The notes under the pieces are model-generated. The model ran no database searches, was not told where the DNA came from, and saw only the letters and a list, made by a program, of their open reading frames with translations. Position numbers and translations under genes: made by a program. Below are positions 6,825 to 13,634 of a stretch of 13,634 bases of DNA, piece by piece; positions within the stretch are counted from its first letter, which is position 1, and the number at the start of each line of letters is the position of its first letter. The stretch spans positions 1 through 13,634 of the forward strand of contig CAPZDM010000043.1 of the NCBI GenBank assembly GCA_948745425.1, written 5' to 3'. The DNA is from an uncultured Clostridia bacterium (GTDB lineage: Bacteria; Bacillota; Clostridia; TANB77; CAG-508).

Positions 6825-7673
6825 ATGAAAGAGTTGATTGTTCCTGCTAAGTATGATAATAAAAAGCTAAATACTTTTCTTTTTGATAGTTTTGATGGCT
6901 TGAAGCAGAGTATATTGTATAAGGCATTACGTCAGAAAGATATTCGCATAAATGATATACGAATAAGTTCTAATGAAACTATTCATACTTGCGATAAAGT
7001 AAAAGTTTATATTGTCGATGAATTACTATTTTCTCATTATGATTTTAAAATTATATATGAGGATGATAATATTTTAGTAGTTTATAAACCTGCAGGTATT
7101 GAAGTTGTTGGTGAAAATTCTCTTACAAGTTATGTTCAAAGACAATATCCCTCTTCTATGCCTTGTCATAGGTTAGATAGAAATACTTTTGGAATTGTTT
7201 TATTTTCCAAAAACGATGAAGCTTTGCAAATTTTATTTGATAAATTTAAAAATCATGAGATAAAGAAATATTATAAGTGCAAAGTATATGGCATTCCTAG
7301 TGCTAAACATACAATTTTAAAGGCTTATTTGTTTAAGGATAGTAATAAATCTCAAGTGTATATTTCTGATTCTCCTAAGAAAGGATATAGAGAAATTGTT
7401 ACAGAATATACTGTACTTTCTTCTAATAAAAAAGAAAATACGTCAGTTCTTGAAATATTATTACATACAGGACGAACTCATCAAATTCGTGCACATCTTG
7501 CTCATATTGGCTATCCAATAATTGGAGATGGTAAGTATGGTTTGAATGAGATTAATAAAAGATTTAATAAGAAAACTCAAGAACTCTGTGCATATAAGAT
7601 AAAATTTGATTTTTCATCTGACTCTGGAATTCTTGAATATTTAAATGGAAAAATAATAGAAAAATATATGTAA
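6825..7673 (+). CDS. RluA-family pseudouridine synthase
   Basis: Isomerises uridine to pseudouridine in rRNA or tRNA in the cytosol. The N-terminal S4-like RNA-binding region (about 10-65) contains KALRQKDIRIND. The catalytic motif HRLDRNTFG (115-123) holds nucleophile Asp 118, with Phe where many relatives have Ser. The C-terminal motif GRTHQIRAHLAHIGYPIIGDGKYG is intact. At 282 residues it is within the range of RluA/RluD-type enzymes, but the exact target position cannot be assigned. AAGGAGGAG lies 12-14 nt before the ATG, a longer spacing than usual, and no better in-frame start exists. It is expressed separately from the U32 gene, given the terminator between them. Confidence 0.95.
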   Translation: MKELIVPAKYDNKKLNTFLFDSFDGLKQSILYKALRQKDIRINDIRISSNETIHTCDKVKVYIVDELLFSHYDFKIIYEDDNILVVYKPAGIEVVGENSLTSYVQRQYPSSMPCHRLDRNTFGIVLFSKNDEALQILFDKFKNHEIKKYYKCKVYGIPSAKHTILKAYLFKDSNKSQVYISDSPKKGYREIVTEYTVLSSNKKENTSVLEILLHTGRTHQIRAHLAHIGYPIIGDGKYGLNEINKRFNKKTQELCAYKIKFDFSSDSGILEYLNGKIIEKYM

Positions 7674-7738
7674 AATGGACACAGTGGTGTCCTGTCTAAC
7701 GGGTAATTCCGCAAACGGTGTCCCTACAAGTGTCCATT
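7674..7738. repeat. Short repeat with inverted ends between convergent genes
   Basis: The ends AATGGACAC (7674-7682) and GTGTCCATT (7730-7738) are perfect inverted repeats. GTGTCC occurs three times inside (7687, 7718, 7730), and GGACAC-AGTG-GTGTCC forms a local hairpin. It contains CCCTACA like the two longer repeats at 2130 and 3669, so it may be a distant relative. It sits directly after the stop of the pseudouridine synthase and 4 bp before the stop of the convergent DUF1540 gene, where it could stop transcription from both sides. Confidence 0.65.
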
Positions 7739-7742
7739 ACAA

Positions 7743-7916
7743 TTATTCTTCTGTGTCGTTATATTCATAACTTGCACACATAGATTCGTCGCATTCGCAT
7801 GTGTCACAATCATCTATTGGCTCTACTGTTATTTGATTTAAATTGCATAATTCTTTTTCAGAGTTGTTGTATTTACAACTTGTAACTGTACAATTTATTT
7901 TTTGATTCTTATCCAT
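7743..7916 (-). CDS. DUF1540 small Cys-rich protein
   Basis: The product is 57 residues with two Cys-rich stretches. The first, CTVTSCKYNN...LCNLNQITVEP (residues 9-33), matches the DUF1540 pattern C-x-V-x2-C-x-Y-N-x(n)-C followed by a short beta segment. The second is acidic, CDTCECDESMC. The domain is presumed to bind metal, probably zinc, through its cysteines; its cellular role is unknown, and such proteins are frequent in Clostridia. The ATG at 7916 follows AAAGGGTGAT. The gene ends 4 bp from the inverted-end repeat. Family recognition is good, function unassigned. Confidence 0.82.
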   Translation of the reverse strand: MDKNQKINCTVTSCKYNNSEKELCNLNQITVEPIDDCDTCECDESMCASYEYNDTEE

Positions 7917-7933
7917 AATAATATCACCCTTTC

Positions 7934-7973
7934 TAAAATTATAAATAAAACTAAATTGTTTATTATAATTTTA
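7934..7973. repeat. AT-rich inverted repeat upstream of the DUF1540 gene
   Basis: TAAAATTATAAATAAA (7934-7949) and TTTATTATAATTTTA (7959-7973) are complementary except for one bulged base, with a 9-nt loop. It lies directly upstream of the DUF1540 ribosome site and contains TATAAT-like sequences on both strands, so it may overlap a promoter. Base composition makes chance pairing possible. Confidence 0.35.
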
Positions 7974-8040
7974 TGATATTATTATTTGTATTTATATATA
8001 AATTATTATATTTTTTACATGTATTTTTTTCCATTTTTAT

Positions 8041-8628
8041 TTAACATTTTTTTCCATTTGATTCACAGTTAGATGCATCTTTAAAACTTAAATACCATGA
8101 CATTCCATTTCTATTTTCTCTAATTTCTTCTTGCCTTTTTTGTAATGCTTCAAAGGTTGTTGGAGAAGGCTGTATTACTGGATTCCCTGGTGTCCAGTTT
8201 AATGGTGTTGCTGCTTTACAGTTATCTGCTGTTTGCAAGGCTTCTACTGCTCTTATTATTTCTGGAATTGAACGTCCAACTTGCATTGGATATATAAGTA
8301 TAAGTCTTACTACTCCTTTATCATCTATTATAAATACATTTCTTACTGTTTCTGTTTTGCTTACATCATTTGATATCATACCATATTTTCTAGCTATTTC
8401 TCCATTTCTATCTGCTATTATTGGAAATGGTACAATTGTACCTGTTTTTTCGTAAATGTTGTTTAGCCATGCTAAATGTGATGCATTGCTATCAACACTT
8501 AATCCTATAAGTTTTGTATTCAAATTTTCAAAGTATGTATTGGCTTTTGCAAATCCTATAATTTCTGTTGTACATACGGGGGTAAAATCTCTAAATGTGG
8601 GGATACTTAAAAAGTTATTTTGATACAC
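8041..8628 (-). pseudogene. 5'-truncated Prx6-type peroxiredoxin
   Basis: From DFTPVCTTE (residue 14 of the open frame, base 8589) to the end this is a 1-Cys/Prx6-family peroxiredoxin: peroxidatic Cys 19, KLIGLSVDSNASHLAW, FPIIADRN, TVRNVFIIDDKG, the NGMSWYL region and a Cys-containing tail. Such enzymes reduce peroxides. The first 30-40 residues of the family, containing the initial beta strands up to FSHPA, are absent. The 13 residues before DFTPV are unrelated, the only start is a GTG at 8628 without a ribosome site, and that GTG falls inside the loop of a terminator-like hairpin serving the upstream gene. I therefore call it a remnant, cut just before the catalytic motif. I could not find the missing 5' part elsewhere in the window. 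Confidence 0.85.
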
Positions 8629-8642
8629 TGGAATAACTTTTT
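8609..8642 (-). terminator. Hairpin after the ATPase gene, possible block boundary
   Basis: The arms AAAAAGTTATT (8609-8619) and AATAACTTTTT (8632-8642) pair perfectly. On the minus strand the hairpin begins 3 nt after the ATPase stop and ends in a T-run, as a terminator would. Part of it (CACTGGAATAACTTT, 8626-8640) is repeated exactly at 12214-12228. Confidence 0.6.
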
Positions 8643-8645
8643 ATA

Positions 8646-9957
8646 TTAATTTATAAATTTTTCTAGATACTCTATCATAAATAATGGAACATTAATTAAA
8701 TTTCCATCTTTAGTTAAATTATTCATTGAAAATCGTATAGAAAAATCATTATTGTATTTTTCATTATATCTTGTTAAACTAATATTTTTTGTTGACTTAT
8801 TTGCTTTTACTTCTACAGGAATTATTCTATTTTGGTATTGAATAATGAAATCAATTTCGTGTCTATCAAAAGTAAAGTAATTTGGAACTTTGTCCAAAGT
8901 AGCATTTAGCATATTCAATACATAGTTTTCACTAAAAGCTCCTTTAAATTCCTCAAACAATCTGTCTCCTTGAATTACAATCCTACTATCTAAATTTGCC
9001 ATATTTCTAAGCAAACCTACATCATTCATATAAATTTTAAAAGAACTTAAGTCATTATATGCTATTAATGGGAAATCCGTTTTAGTAACATTATAAATCT
9101 TGTAAATTAAATTTGCATCATTTAACCAGTTTAAAGCACCTTCATATTCTCTCGCTCTAGCACCTTCTTTTATAGTTTGATACAAAAATTTTTTGTTTTC
9201 TTTTGCAAGCTGTGATGGAATACTGTTCCAAATTAGAGATATTTTATTTGCTTCACTATTCCCGAGTATGTTTAGAAAAATCACTTTCATAAGCTTTTAA
9301 TATGTTTTTTTGCACATTGTCTACCATTTCTACATCTTTCTCATTTACCCAAATTTGAACAGCTTCAGGCATTCCTCCAATTATAAAATATGCCTTTAAT
9401 TTTTCTTCTAATTGATTAAAAAATATCTCTGGTATTTTTTCTATATTTTTTATTGATTTCATATAGTTTACTAAATTTTCGCAATTATCAGCTATTAAAA
9501 ATTCACTAAATGTCATTGGGTACATATCTAAAAAATCTACTTTTCCAACTGGAAATGATGTATGGGATAATCTAATTCCTAGCAAACTTCCTGCACAAAC
9601 TATATGATATTGATTTGCTTCTTCTTGAAAATATTTTAAACTATTTAATGCATTGGGACATTCTTGAATTTCGTCAAAAATTATTAGAGTTTTTCCTGGA
9701 TGTATTGCTTTTTTATATATGAATGTTAATTGTTCAAGTATTCTTTGTGGATCTTTTGTATTTTCAAATAAATTGTACAAATCTTCATCATGATCAAAAT
9801 TGAAATATGCAACATCTTCGTAATTTTCTTCTCCAAATTTCTTTAATATATATGTTTTTCCAATTTGTCTTGCTCCTTTTAAAATCAATGGCTTTCTATA
9901 TTTGCTCTTTTTCCATTTTATTAATTCTTCTAATATAAATCTTTTCAAATTGATCAT
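8646..9957 (-). pseudogene. DUF4143-type AAA ATPase, broken by one frameshift
   Basis: The first frame (9256-9957) has the AAA_14 ATPase domain: Walker A GARQIGKT (28-35), Walker B LIIFDEIQ (91-98) and a sensor-like CAGSLLG. The second frame (8646-9290) carries the DUF4143 C-terminal half ending in the nuclease-like segment FTFDRHEIDFIIQYQNRIIPVEVK. The frames meet near SDFSKH / NSEANKISLIW; removing one G from the GGG at 9261-9263 would join them as TRNSEANK, giving about 436 residues, a normal family length. TTG at 9948 fits the AGGAG better than ATG at 9957, which abuts it. The family is common and multicopy in anaerobes, role unknown. It is either a true mutation or a sequencing/assembly error in a G-run. 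Confidence 0.88.
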
Positions 9958-9960
9958 CTC

Positions 9961-9990
9961 CTATATTAATATATGTTAATCTATATTAAT
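9961..9990. repeat. Three tandem 10-bp AT repeats at the ATPase start
   Basis: CTATATTAAT, ATATGTTAAT, CTATATTAAT follow each other without gaps immediately upstream of the ATPase ribosome site. They may be an operator or AT-rich promoter region; low complexity makes this uncertain. Confidence 0.4.
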
Positions 9991-9998
9991 TATACGCT

Positions 9999-10080
9999 TT
10001 TGTCACATTTTTGTAAAGCACATCAATCAATTTGTCACATTTTTGTAAGCATTATTTGATATTTAATCACATTTTTGCAA
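9999..10080. repeat. Three motifs TCACATTTTTG phased at exactly 32 bp
   Basis: TTTGTCACATTTTTGTAA (9999), TTTGTCACATTTTTGTAA (10031) and AATCACATTTTTGCAA (10065) place TCACATTTTTG at 10003, 10035 and 10067, exactly 32 bp apart, about three helical turns. They fill the gap between the serine recombinase stop and the ATPase start. Identical phasing on one DNA face suggests cooperative protein binding: an operator for the ATPase, a recombinase accessory site, or an origin-like iteron set. Confidence 0.65.
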
Positions 10081-10088
10081 TTCAAATA

Positions 10089-11666
10089 TCATATCAATTC
10101 ATCTATATCTACTTTTAAATCAAATTTTAGGGTTTTATCACTATAAATCCATATTGTATCAATTATATTTTCTAAAACATATCTATTAGGTACTTCACTT
10201 TCAATAATATCATCAAAATATTCTATTGCAGTTTTTAACTTTTTTATTTTTTCTTTTGAAATTTCTTGTTCTTCTTTTTTTAGAATTTGCTGTATTTTTT
10301 CTATTTGATTAATTTTTTCATTTTCTAGTTCTTTATATGTATTTTCTATCATTTGTTTTTGGTATTCATTTGTACTTGATGTTAAATCTTTTATTTTTTG
10401 ATTTAATAACACTTTATATTCTGCTTTTAGTGTTTCTATTTCGAATTTAATTTTTTCTTTATTAACTTGTTCTTTATTGGTTTTAGTATCAATTTCTATT
10501 TTTTCTATTTGCTCAATATATCTCTGTTTAGTAAATTTTAGAAATTCCTTTAGATGAATAATCATATCGTTTTCTTTTATTTCATGACATTTACATCTTG
10601 CTTTTCCATAAGTTCTATACTGGGAACATTCATATCCTTTTTGTCCTTGTTTTCTAGTTATAGTTATTCCACTTACTCCAAAACCACAATCTCCACATCT
10701 ACAAAGTCCTGAAAAATAATAATTCCTTTTTCTTGTTCCTGATGTACTTTTAGTATTTACTTTTCTTTTCCTTATCTCTTGTGCTAGTTTAAATGTTTCT
10801 TTTGAAATTATTGCTTCATGATGATTTTCAAATACAAAGTGTTCTTCTTTAGGTAATTTTATTGCCCTTCCTCTTATTGAAACCGTTTTCTTTTTATGTG
10901 TTCGCAAATTACCACAATATACATCATTATTCAATATATTACTTATCATATATGTAGACCATAATTTTTGTACTGGGTGCTTATATATTCTTCCTCTTTC
11001 TAAATGCTTTCTTTGATAATATACAGATGGTGTAGGATAATCATACTTACTATTTAAAATATCGCAAATTTTCTTTCTGCCTAAACCTTCCTCTATATAT
11101 AACTTATATATTAATTCAATAACAGGTCGTATTTCTTCATCTACATATAACTTCGTAACATCTTCTTTATCTTTTACATATCCATAATAATTCCCCATTA
11201 TTAATCTTCCTGTTTTTTGTTTAGAATACATATGGTCTCTAGTTTTTCTTGAGCAATCTTTTACATATCTTTCATTAAACCATGTTGTTATTCCAATTGT
11301 ATCATCTCTATCATTTAAAACATCATAAGTTCCACCCATTTCTGATACTAATATTAAATTCTTTTGCATATTTTTAAATTCATCTATTAAAACTAAAACT
11401 CGTCCGTTATTTCTACCAATTCTTGATAAATCCTTTGCTATTACTACATCTATTTTTCCTCCTTTTACCCCTTCAATCATTTTTGAAAACTCAGGTCTAT
11501 TAAAGGTATATCCCGAAACATTGTCATCTATGTAGAAGTCTTTGTCCTCGATAATCCAATTACGAGTATTAGCATAATCTTTAATGATTCTTTTTTGTTC
11601 TTCAATACTTGCGTAATTTTCTTTATCTTCATCTCTAGACAATCTACAATATCCTACAACTGTCAT
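10089..11666 (-). CDS. Large serine recombinase
   Basis: Site-specific recombinase of the TndX/TnpX-like large serine class, 525 residues from ATG 11666, which has AAGGAGG 4 nt upstream. The longer frame to 11717 overlaps the preceding gene and adds no family sequence. The catalytic domain has YCRLSRDED (Ser 9 nucleophile) and DVVIAKDLSRIGRNN with conserved Arg residues. The recombinase domain follows (FNERYVKDCSRKTRDHM to about 300), then a zinc-ribbon segment with CRCGDCGFG and YECSQYRTYGKARCKC. Next come a Lys/Glu-rich coiled coil (about 400-480) and a short beta tail. No break is seen. It lies in a minus-strand group with a small gene upstream and the ATPase downstream, consistent with an element end. 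Class is certain, target site unknown. Confidence 0.95.
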   Translation of the reverse strand: MTVVGYCRLSRDEDKENYASIEEQKRIIKDYANTRNWIIEDKDFYIDDNVSGYTFNRPEFSKMIEGVKGGKIDVVIAKDLSRIGRNNGRVLVLIDEFKNMQKNLILVSEMGGTYDVLNDRDDTIGITTWFNERYVKDCSRKTRDHMYSKQKTGRLIMGNYYGYVKDKEDVTKLYVDEEIRPVIELIYKLYIEEGLGRKKICDILNSKYDYPTPSVYYQRKHLERGRIYKHPVQKLWSTYMISNILNNDVYCGNLRTHKKKTVSIRGRAIKLPKEEHFVFENHHEAIISKETFKLAQEIRKRKVNTKSTSGTRKRNYYFSGLCRCGDCGFGVSGITITRKQGQKGYECSQYRTYGKARCKCHEIKENDMIIHLKEFLKFTKQRYIEQIEKIEIDTKTNKEQVNKEKIKFEIETLKAEYKVLLNQKIKDLTSSTNEYQKQMIENTYKELENEKINQIEKIQQILKKEEQEISKEKIKKLKTAIEYFDDIIESEVPNRYVLENIIDTIWIYSDKTLKFDLKVDIDELI

Positions 11667-11706
11667 TTTTCCTCCTTCTTGCCTGATATTGCTTATGTTT
11701 TGTATG

Positions 11707-11922
11707 TTAACATACATTACAATTTAGTTCCACCTGTTTCATAACTATTTTTTTAAGAATCTCGGGATAATTCTCTTTTCCTGTTACAAAAATGGCTACA
11801 CTATATTTTTCTTGTTTATACTTTTCAATTACTTCTTTTGTTTCTTGTTTTTCTAACTCTTCATTAGTTAAATAAATTTGCACATGTTTTGTATTAGATA
11901 TTTCATTAGAAGTAATTTGCAT
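11707..11922 (-). CDS. Small conserved-looking protein upstream of the recombinase
   Basis: The protein has 71 residues from ATG 11922, which has GGAGGAG 9 nt upstream; the ATG at 11940 overlaps that site. Sequence: KHVQIYLTNEELEKQETKEVIEKYKQEKYSVAIFVTG, then a Lys-rich helix and two C-terminal Cys (NCNVC). The predicted fold is beta-helix-beta-helix, cytosolic, with no membrane span. It ends 40 bp before the recombinase start, so the two are probably co-transcribed. I do not recognise a named family; small genes at this place next to clostridial serine recombinases suggest an accessory or regulatory role (inference). Confidence 0.75.
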   Translation of the reverse strand: MQITSNEISNTKHVQIYLTNEELEKQETKEVIEKYKQEKYSVAIFVTGKENYPEILKKIVMKQVELNCNVC

Positions 11923-11937
11923 ATAAATTAACTCCTC

Positions 11938-11963
11938 CATAATATTTCTCTATAAATATTATG
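11938..11963 (-). promoter_or_regulatory. Inverted repeat overlapping the ribosome site of the small gene
   Basis: CATAATATTT-N6-AAATATTATG is a perfect 10-bp inverted repeat whose edge overlaps the first base of the GGAGGAG. A TATAAT-like -10 (minus strand, 11973-11978) lies just upstream, without a clear -35. It fits an operator, or an RNA hairpin that limits translation of the recombinase cassette. Confidence 0.5.
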
Positions 11964-12202
11964 CAAAATGAGATTATAAAATATCTCTTTTGTCCTAAAA
12001 TTACTTTTGTAAAATTCTAATACTTTAATTTTTATTACTTTTCAATTGCATCCCTCCCTCTATATATAAGAACACGAAAAATTTTTAAAATGGTGCATTT
12101 TTTGAAAAATTTTTTAAATTTTTAGCAAAAAACCTAAAATAAGATTTTGTACGCAGTGGAAACTGCTACAAAATCTAAATTTCGCCATAATTATCTTCTA
12201 CA
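11964..12202. other. Gene-free AT-rich spacer upstream of the recombinase cassette
   Basis: No credible coding frame on either strand. It contains CCTCCCTC near 12052 with no frame attached, low-complexity runs with GAAAAATTTTT twice (about 12077-12115), and the strong hairpin listed separately at 12142-12176. Confidence 0.6.
12142..12176. other. Strong GGAA-tetraloop hairpin
   Basis: AGATTTTGTA (12142-12151) plus GCAGT pair with ACTGC plus TACAAAATCT (ends 12176): 15 pairs, one bulged C at 12152, loop GGAA. There is no adjacent T-run, so it is not a standard terminator. It lies close to the possible right boundary of the recombinase block. Confidence 0.6.
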
Positions 12203-12229
12203 GAAAGTTATTCCACTGGAATAACTTTC
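12203..12229. repeat. 27-bp perfect palindrome, possible attachment or boundary site
   Basis: Arms GAAAGTTATTCCA and TGGAATAACTTTC flank a single central C. The right part, CACTGGAATAACTTT, recurs exactly at 8626-8640, next to the truncated peroxiredoxin. Large serine recombinases act on roughly palindromic sites, so these may be element-end sequences; a shared terminator-like repeat is the alternative. Confidence 0.55.
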
Positions 12230-12240
12230 CTAGAATATAA

Positions 12241-12276
12241 AAAAATTGAACTTATACTAATATAAGTCCAATTTTT
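12241..12276 (-). terminator. Second terminator downstream of the membrane-anchored protein gene
   Basis: AAAAATTGAACTTATA and TATAAGTCCAATTTTT enclose a CTAA loop. The single non-Watson-Crick position becomes a G-U pair only in minus-strand RNA, where the stem is followed by a T-run. Confidence 0.75.
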
Positions 12277-12339
12277 CTTTAAAATGTTGTATTATTATAT
12301 TCATTTTTTATAAAATTATCTTCACACAAAAATAAAAAT

Positions 12340-12375
12340 GTAAAAATCCCAATAATTTCTTACTGGAATTTTTAC
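12340..12375 (-). terminator. First terminator downstream of the membrane-anchored protein gene
   Basis: GTAAAAATCCCA and TGGAATTTTTAC pair over 12 positions with a 12-nt loop; the odd position is a U-G wobble in minus-strand RNA. It lies about 30 bp after the stop codon and is followed by a T-rich run. Confidence 0.7.
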
Positions 12376-12406
12376 CTATGCATTTTAAAACAAAAAACTA
12401 AAAAAC

Positions 12407-13423
12407 TCATTTGCTTTTAGCAATTAAAGTATCCATATCCACATTGCCAGGATATTCATGTTCAAAATCTACTCTTCCAATATATCTCATCTTAGATATA
12501 TTGCAGTCATCGAACACATAAACATAATTCTCGCTATTATCTAGAGTACATGTTTCATCCCCAGATGTCAAATAAAGCTTTCCATCTATTTTGTTATAGA
12601 TAAGTGTTGGAAGATCATATAGTATACTAGAATCTGGCTTTTGGGATATTAGGTCATTGTAACTTTGAAAACCTTTCCATGATAATTCTTCTCCTGGAAG
12701 TGTAATTTGTTCTCCTCTTAAAAATTTGACAAGTTTCTTATCAATGATAGCATATGTACCTTGTCCTGGAACATATTCATAATCAGGAATGACATCCCTA
12801 AATAACTCATATGCAGATTCTGGTATATCCAAATTTCTTTGTCCAACAGAAATATATCCATCTAATAAAAGATATCCTCCTCCTTCATCAAGTTTAATTA
12901 TGTGTCCATTGGGAGTTATCATTTCCTTTCCATCCCATTCGCCTGACATATAAGATTCAATTGCTTTATTACAAATACTTCTTTCTTCAGTACAAATAGG
13001 TGTCTCCTCGTCTTCAAGCTTAATTGTTCCCCAACTTATGCCAATTTCTATTCCACTGTTAGAATCAACAATAGAATAGCCATTCCATTCACCATTATTG
13101 TATTTAGTAAGATATTCTCTTGCAAGTTCAAGTGCATATGGAGTAAATTCTCCGTTTTCATCTTTGAGGTGAATAGATTTAATTTTTTGAGTCTCTGGAT
13201 CAGCAACTTCATAGTTTGAAAAAACTTTCTTAGTTTCAGTACTTGGATTTTCTTTTACTTCGGTATTGGAAGCAACTTCGTGGCTCTTTGTATCTTGACT
13301 ATAGATAGTTTCCTTAGCCAGATTTGTTTCATCAACCGGTTTCCGCATAATAACCATACATAGCATAGTTATTGCTATTCCTACTACCACTCCTAATCCA
13401 AATGTAATACACAGCTTTTTCAT
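12407..13423 (-). CDS. Membrane-anchored extracytoplasmic protein, function unknown
   Basis: The protein has 338 residues. A short positive start (MKK) is followed by a hydrophobic span (about 4-26) that should anchor it with the C-terminal bulk outside; there is no lipobox, though a Cys lies inside the span. A polar Thr/Glu/Lys linker (30-70) precedes the globular part. Three segments resemble each other: LAREYLTKYNNGEWNG (99-114), CNKAIESYMSGEWDG (151-165) and more weakly DKKLVKFLRGEQ (228-239), each a helix followed by GE and a beta-like stretch. No known domain is recognised. ATG 13423 has AAAGGAG 8 nt upstream. Its composition is less AT-rich than neighbouring genes, which may indicate separate origin. 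It has its own promoter and tandem terminators, so it is a single-gene unit. Confidence 0.85.
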   Translation of the reverse strand: MKKLCITFGLGVVVGIAITMLCMVIMRKPVDETNLAKETIYSQDTKSHEVASNTEVKENPSTETKKVFSNYEVADPETQKIKSIHLKDENGEFTPYALELAREYLTKYNNGEWNGYSIVDSNSGIEIGISWGTIKLEDEETPICTEERSICNKAIESYMSGEWDGKEMITPNGHIIKLDEGGGYLLLDGYISVGQRNLDIPESAYELFRDVIPDYEYVPGQGTYAIIDKKLVKFLRGEQITLPGEELSWKGFQSYNDLISQKPDSSILYDLPTLIYNKIDGKLYLTSGDETCTLDNSENYVYVFDDCNISKMRYIGRVDFEHEYPGNVDMDTLIAKSK

Positions 13424-13467
13424 TTCTTTGTCTCCTTTCGTTTTTTGTTAATGTGCATTTTAGTTAA

Positions 13468-13486
13468 CTACTTAAAATTTAAGTAG
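13468..13486. promoter_or_regulatory. Palindrome in the leader of the membrane-anchored protein gene
   Basis: CTACTTAAA-A-TTTAAGTAG has 9-bp perfect arms and lies about 30 nt downstream of the expected transcription start and 45 bp before the ATG. It is a candidate operator for a dimeric regulator, or a leader hairpin. Confidence 0.45.
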
Positions 13487-13523
13487 CTTGTATGCTTTGT
13501 ACTACTATATAGTATCGAATTGT

Positions 13524-13552
13524 ATTTTACCATAGTCCAAAGCAAATGTCAA
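13524..13552 (-). promoter_or_regulatory. Strong sigma-A promoter of the membrane-anchored protein gene
   Basis: On the minus strand TTGACA (13547-13552), a 17-bp spacer and TAAAAT (13524-13529). It is among the best promoters in the window and predicts a leader of about 95 nt. Confidence 0.8.
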
Positions 13553-13577
13553 TTATGTAAATCTTATCACTGTGCTT

Positions 13578-13634
13578 AGTTATGATTCATTTATGATAAT
13601 GTCTTAAGTAATCCGATGAGAAAATGTCCCAAGA
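13578..13634. mobile_element. Possible insertion-sequence end, cut by the window edge
   Basis: On the minus strand GGGACATTTTCTCATC and AGACATTATCATAAATGA are two related units about 25 bp apart, each beginning GACATT-T/A-TC. Multiple GACATT-type units at the terminus recall IS21-family ends, but no transposase is in view. Tentative. Confidence 0.25.

Noticed and set aside
9256..9290. Programmed ribosomal frameshift in the ATPase
   Set aside because: No slippery heptamer or strong downstream structure is visible; a one-base change in GGG is simpler.
9999..10080. CRISPR array
   Set aside because: Only three short conserved cores in AT-rich sequence with small gaps, no repeats of normal length and no cas genes.

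Overview
The window is low-GC, uses ordinary bacterial Shine-Dalgarno sites and GTG/TTG as well as ATG starts, and carries families typical of Firmicutes: Tn916-type integrase, a clostridial serine recombinase, a long U32 peptidase with the C-terminal extension, a DUF1540 mini-protein and a tiny Cys-rich membrane protein of the kind common in spore formers. I read it as a chromosomal segment of a low-GC Clostridia-like organism, interrupted by mobile DNA on both sides. No species can be named from the sequence alone.

Layout. (1) 1-1551: the end of an integrative element. A tyrosine integrase (8-1240) converges on a complete tRNA-Leu(CAA) (1245-1327, minus). After a large hairpin, the 5' half of a second tRNA-Leu(CAA) (1464-1505, minus) breaks off in its anticodon arm but still has a good promoter. 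The simplest reading is that an element inserted into the host tRNA-Leu(CAA) and brought its own replacement tRNA. (2) 1610-7916: ordinary chromosome. rlmH and pgi lie on minus, followed by a small Cys-rich membrane protein (minus). On plus are a U32/RlhA-type protein and an RluA-type pseudouridine synthase, and a DUF1540 protein (minus) converges on the latter. Three of these (RlmH, RlhA-like, RluA-like) are rRNA/tRNA modification enzymes. Intergenic spaces hold short dispersed structured repeats with conserved ends containing CCCTACA. (3) 8041-12230: a decayed or mobile block, all on minus: a 5'-truncated peroxiredoxin, a frameshifted DUF4143 AAA ATPase, three sequence motifs phased at exactly 32 bp, a large serine recombinase and a conserved small gene upstream of it. 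(4) 12241-13634: tandem terminators, a membrane-anchored extracytoplasmic protein of unknown function with internal repeats and a strong sigma-A promoter, then a possible insertion-sequence end cut by the window edge.

The most interesting signals are the split tRNA with a same-anticodon replacement beside an integrase, the compensatory base change in the two long dispersed repeats, the 32-bp phased motifs, and the shared 15-bp sequence near both ends of the recombinase block. I found no CRISPR array, rRNA, complete insertion sequence or recognisable defence system.
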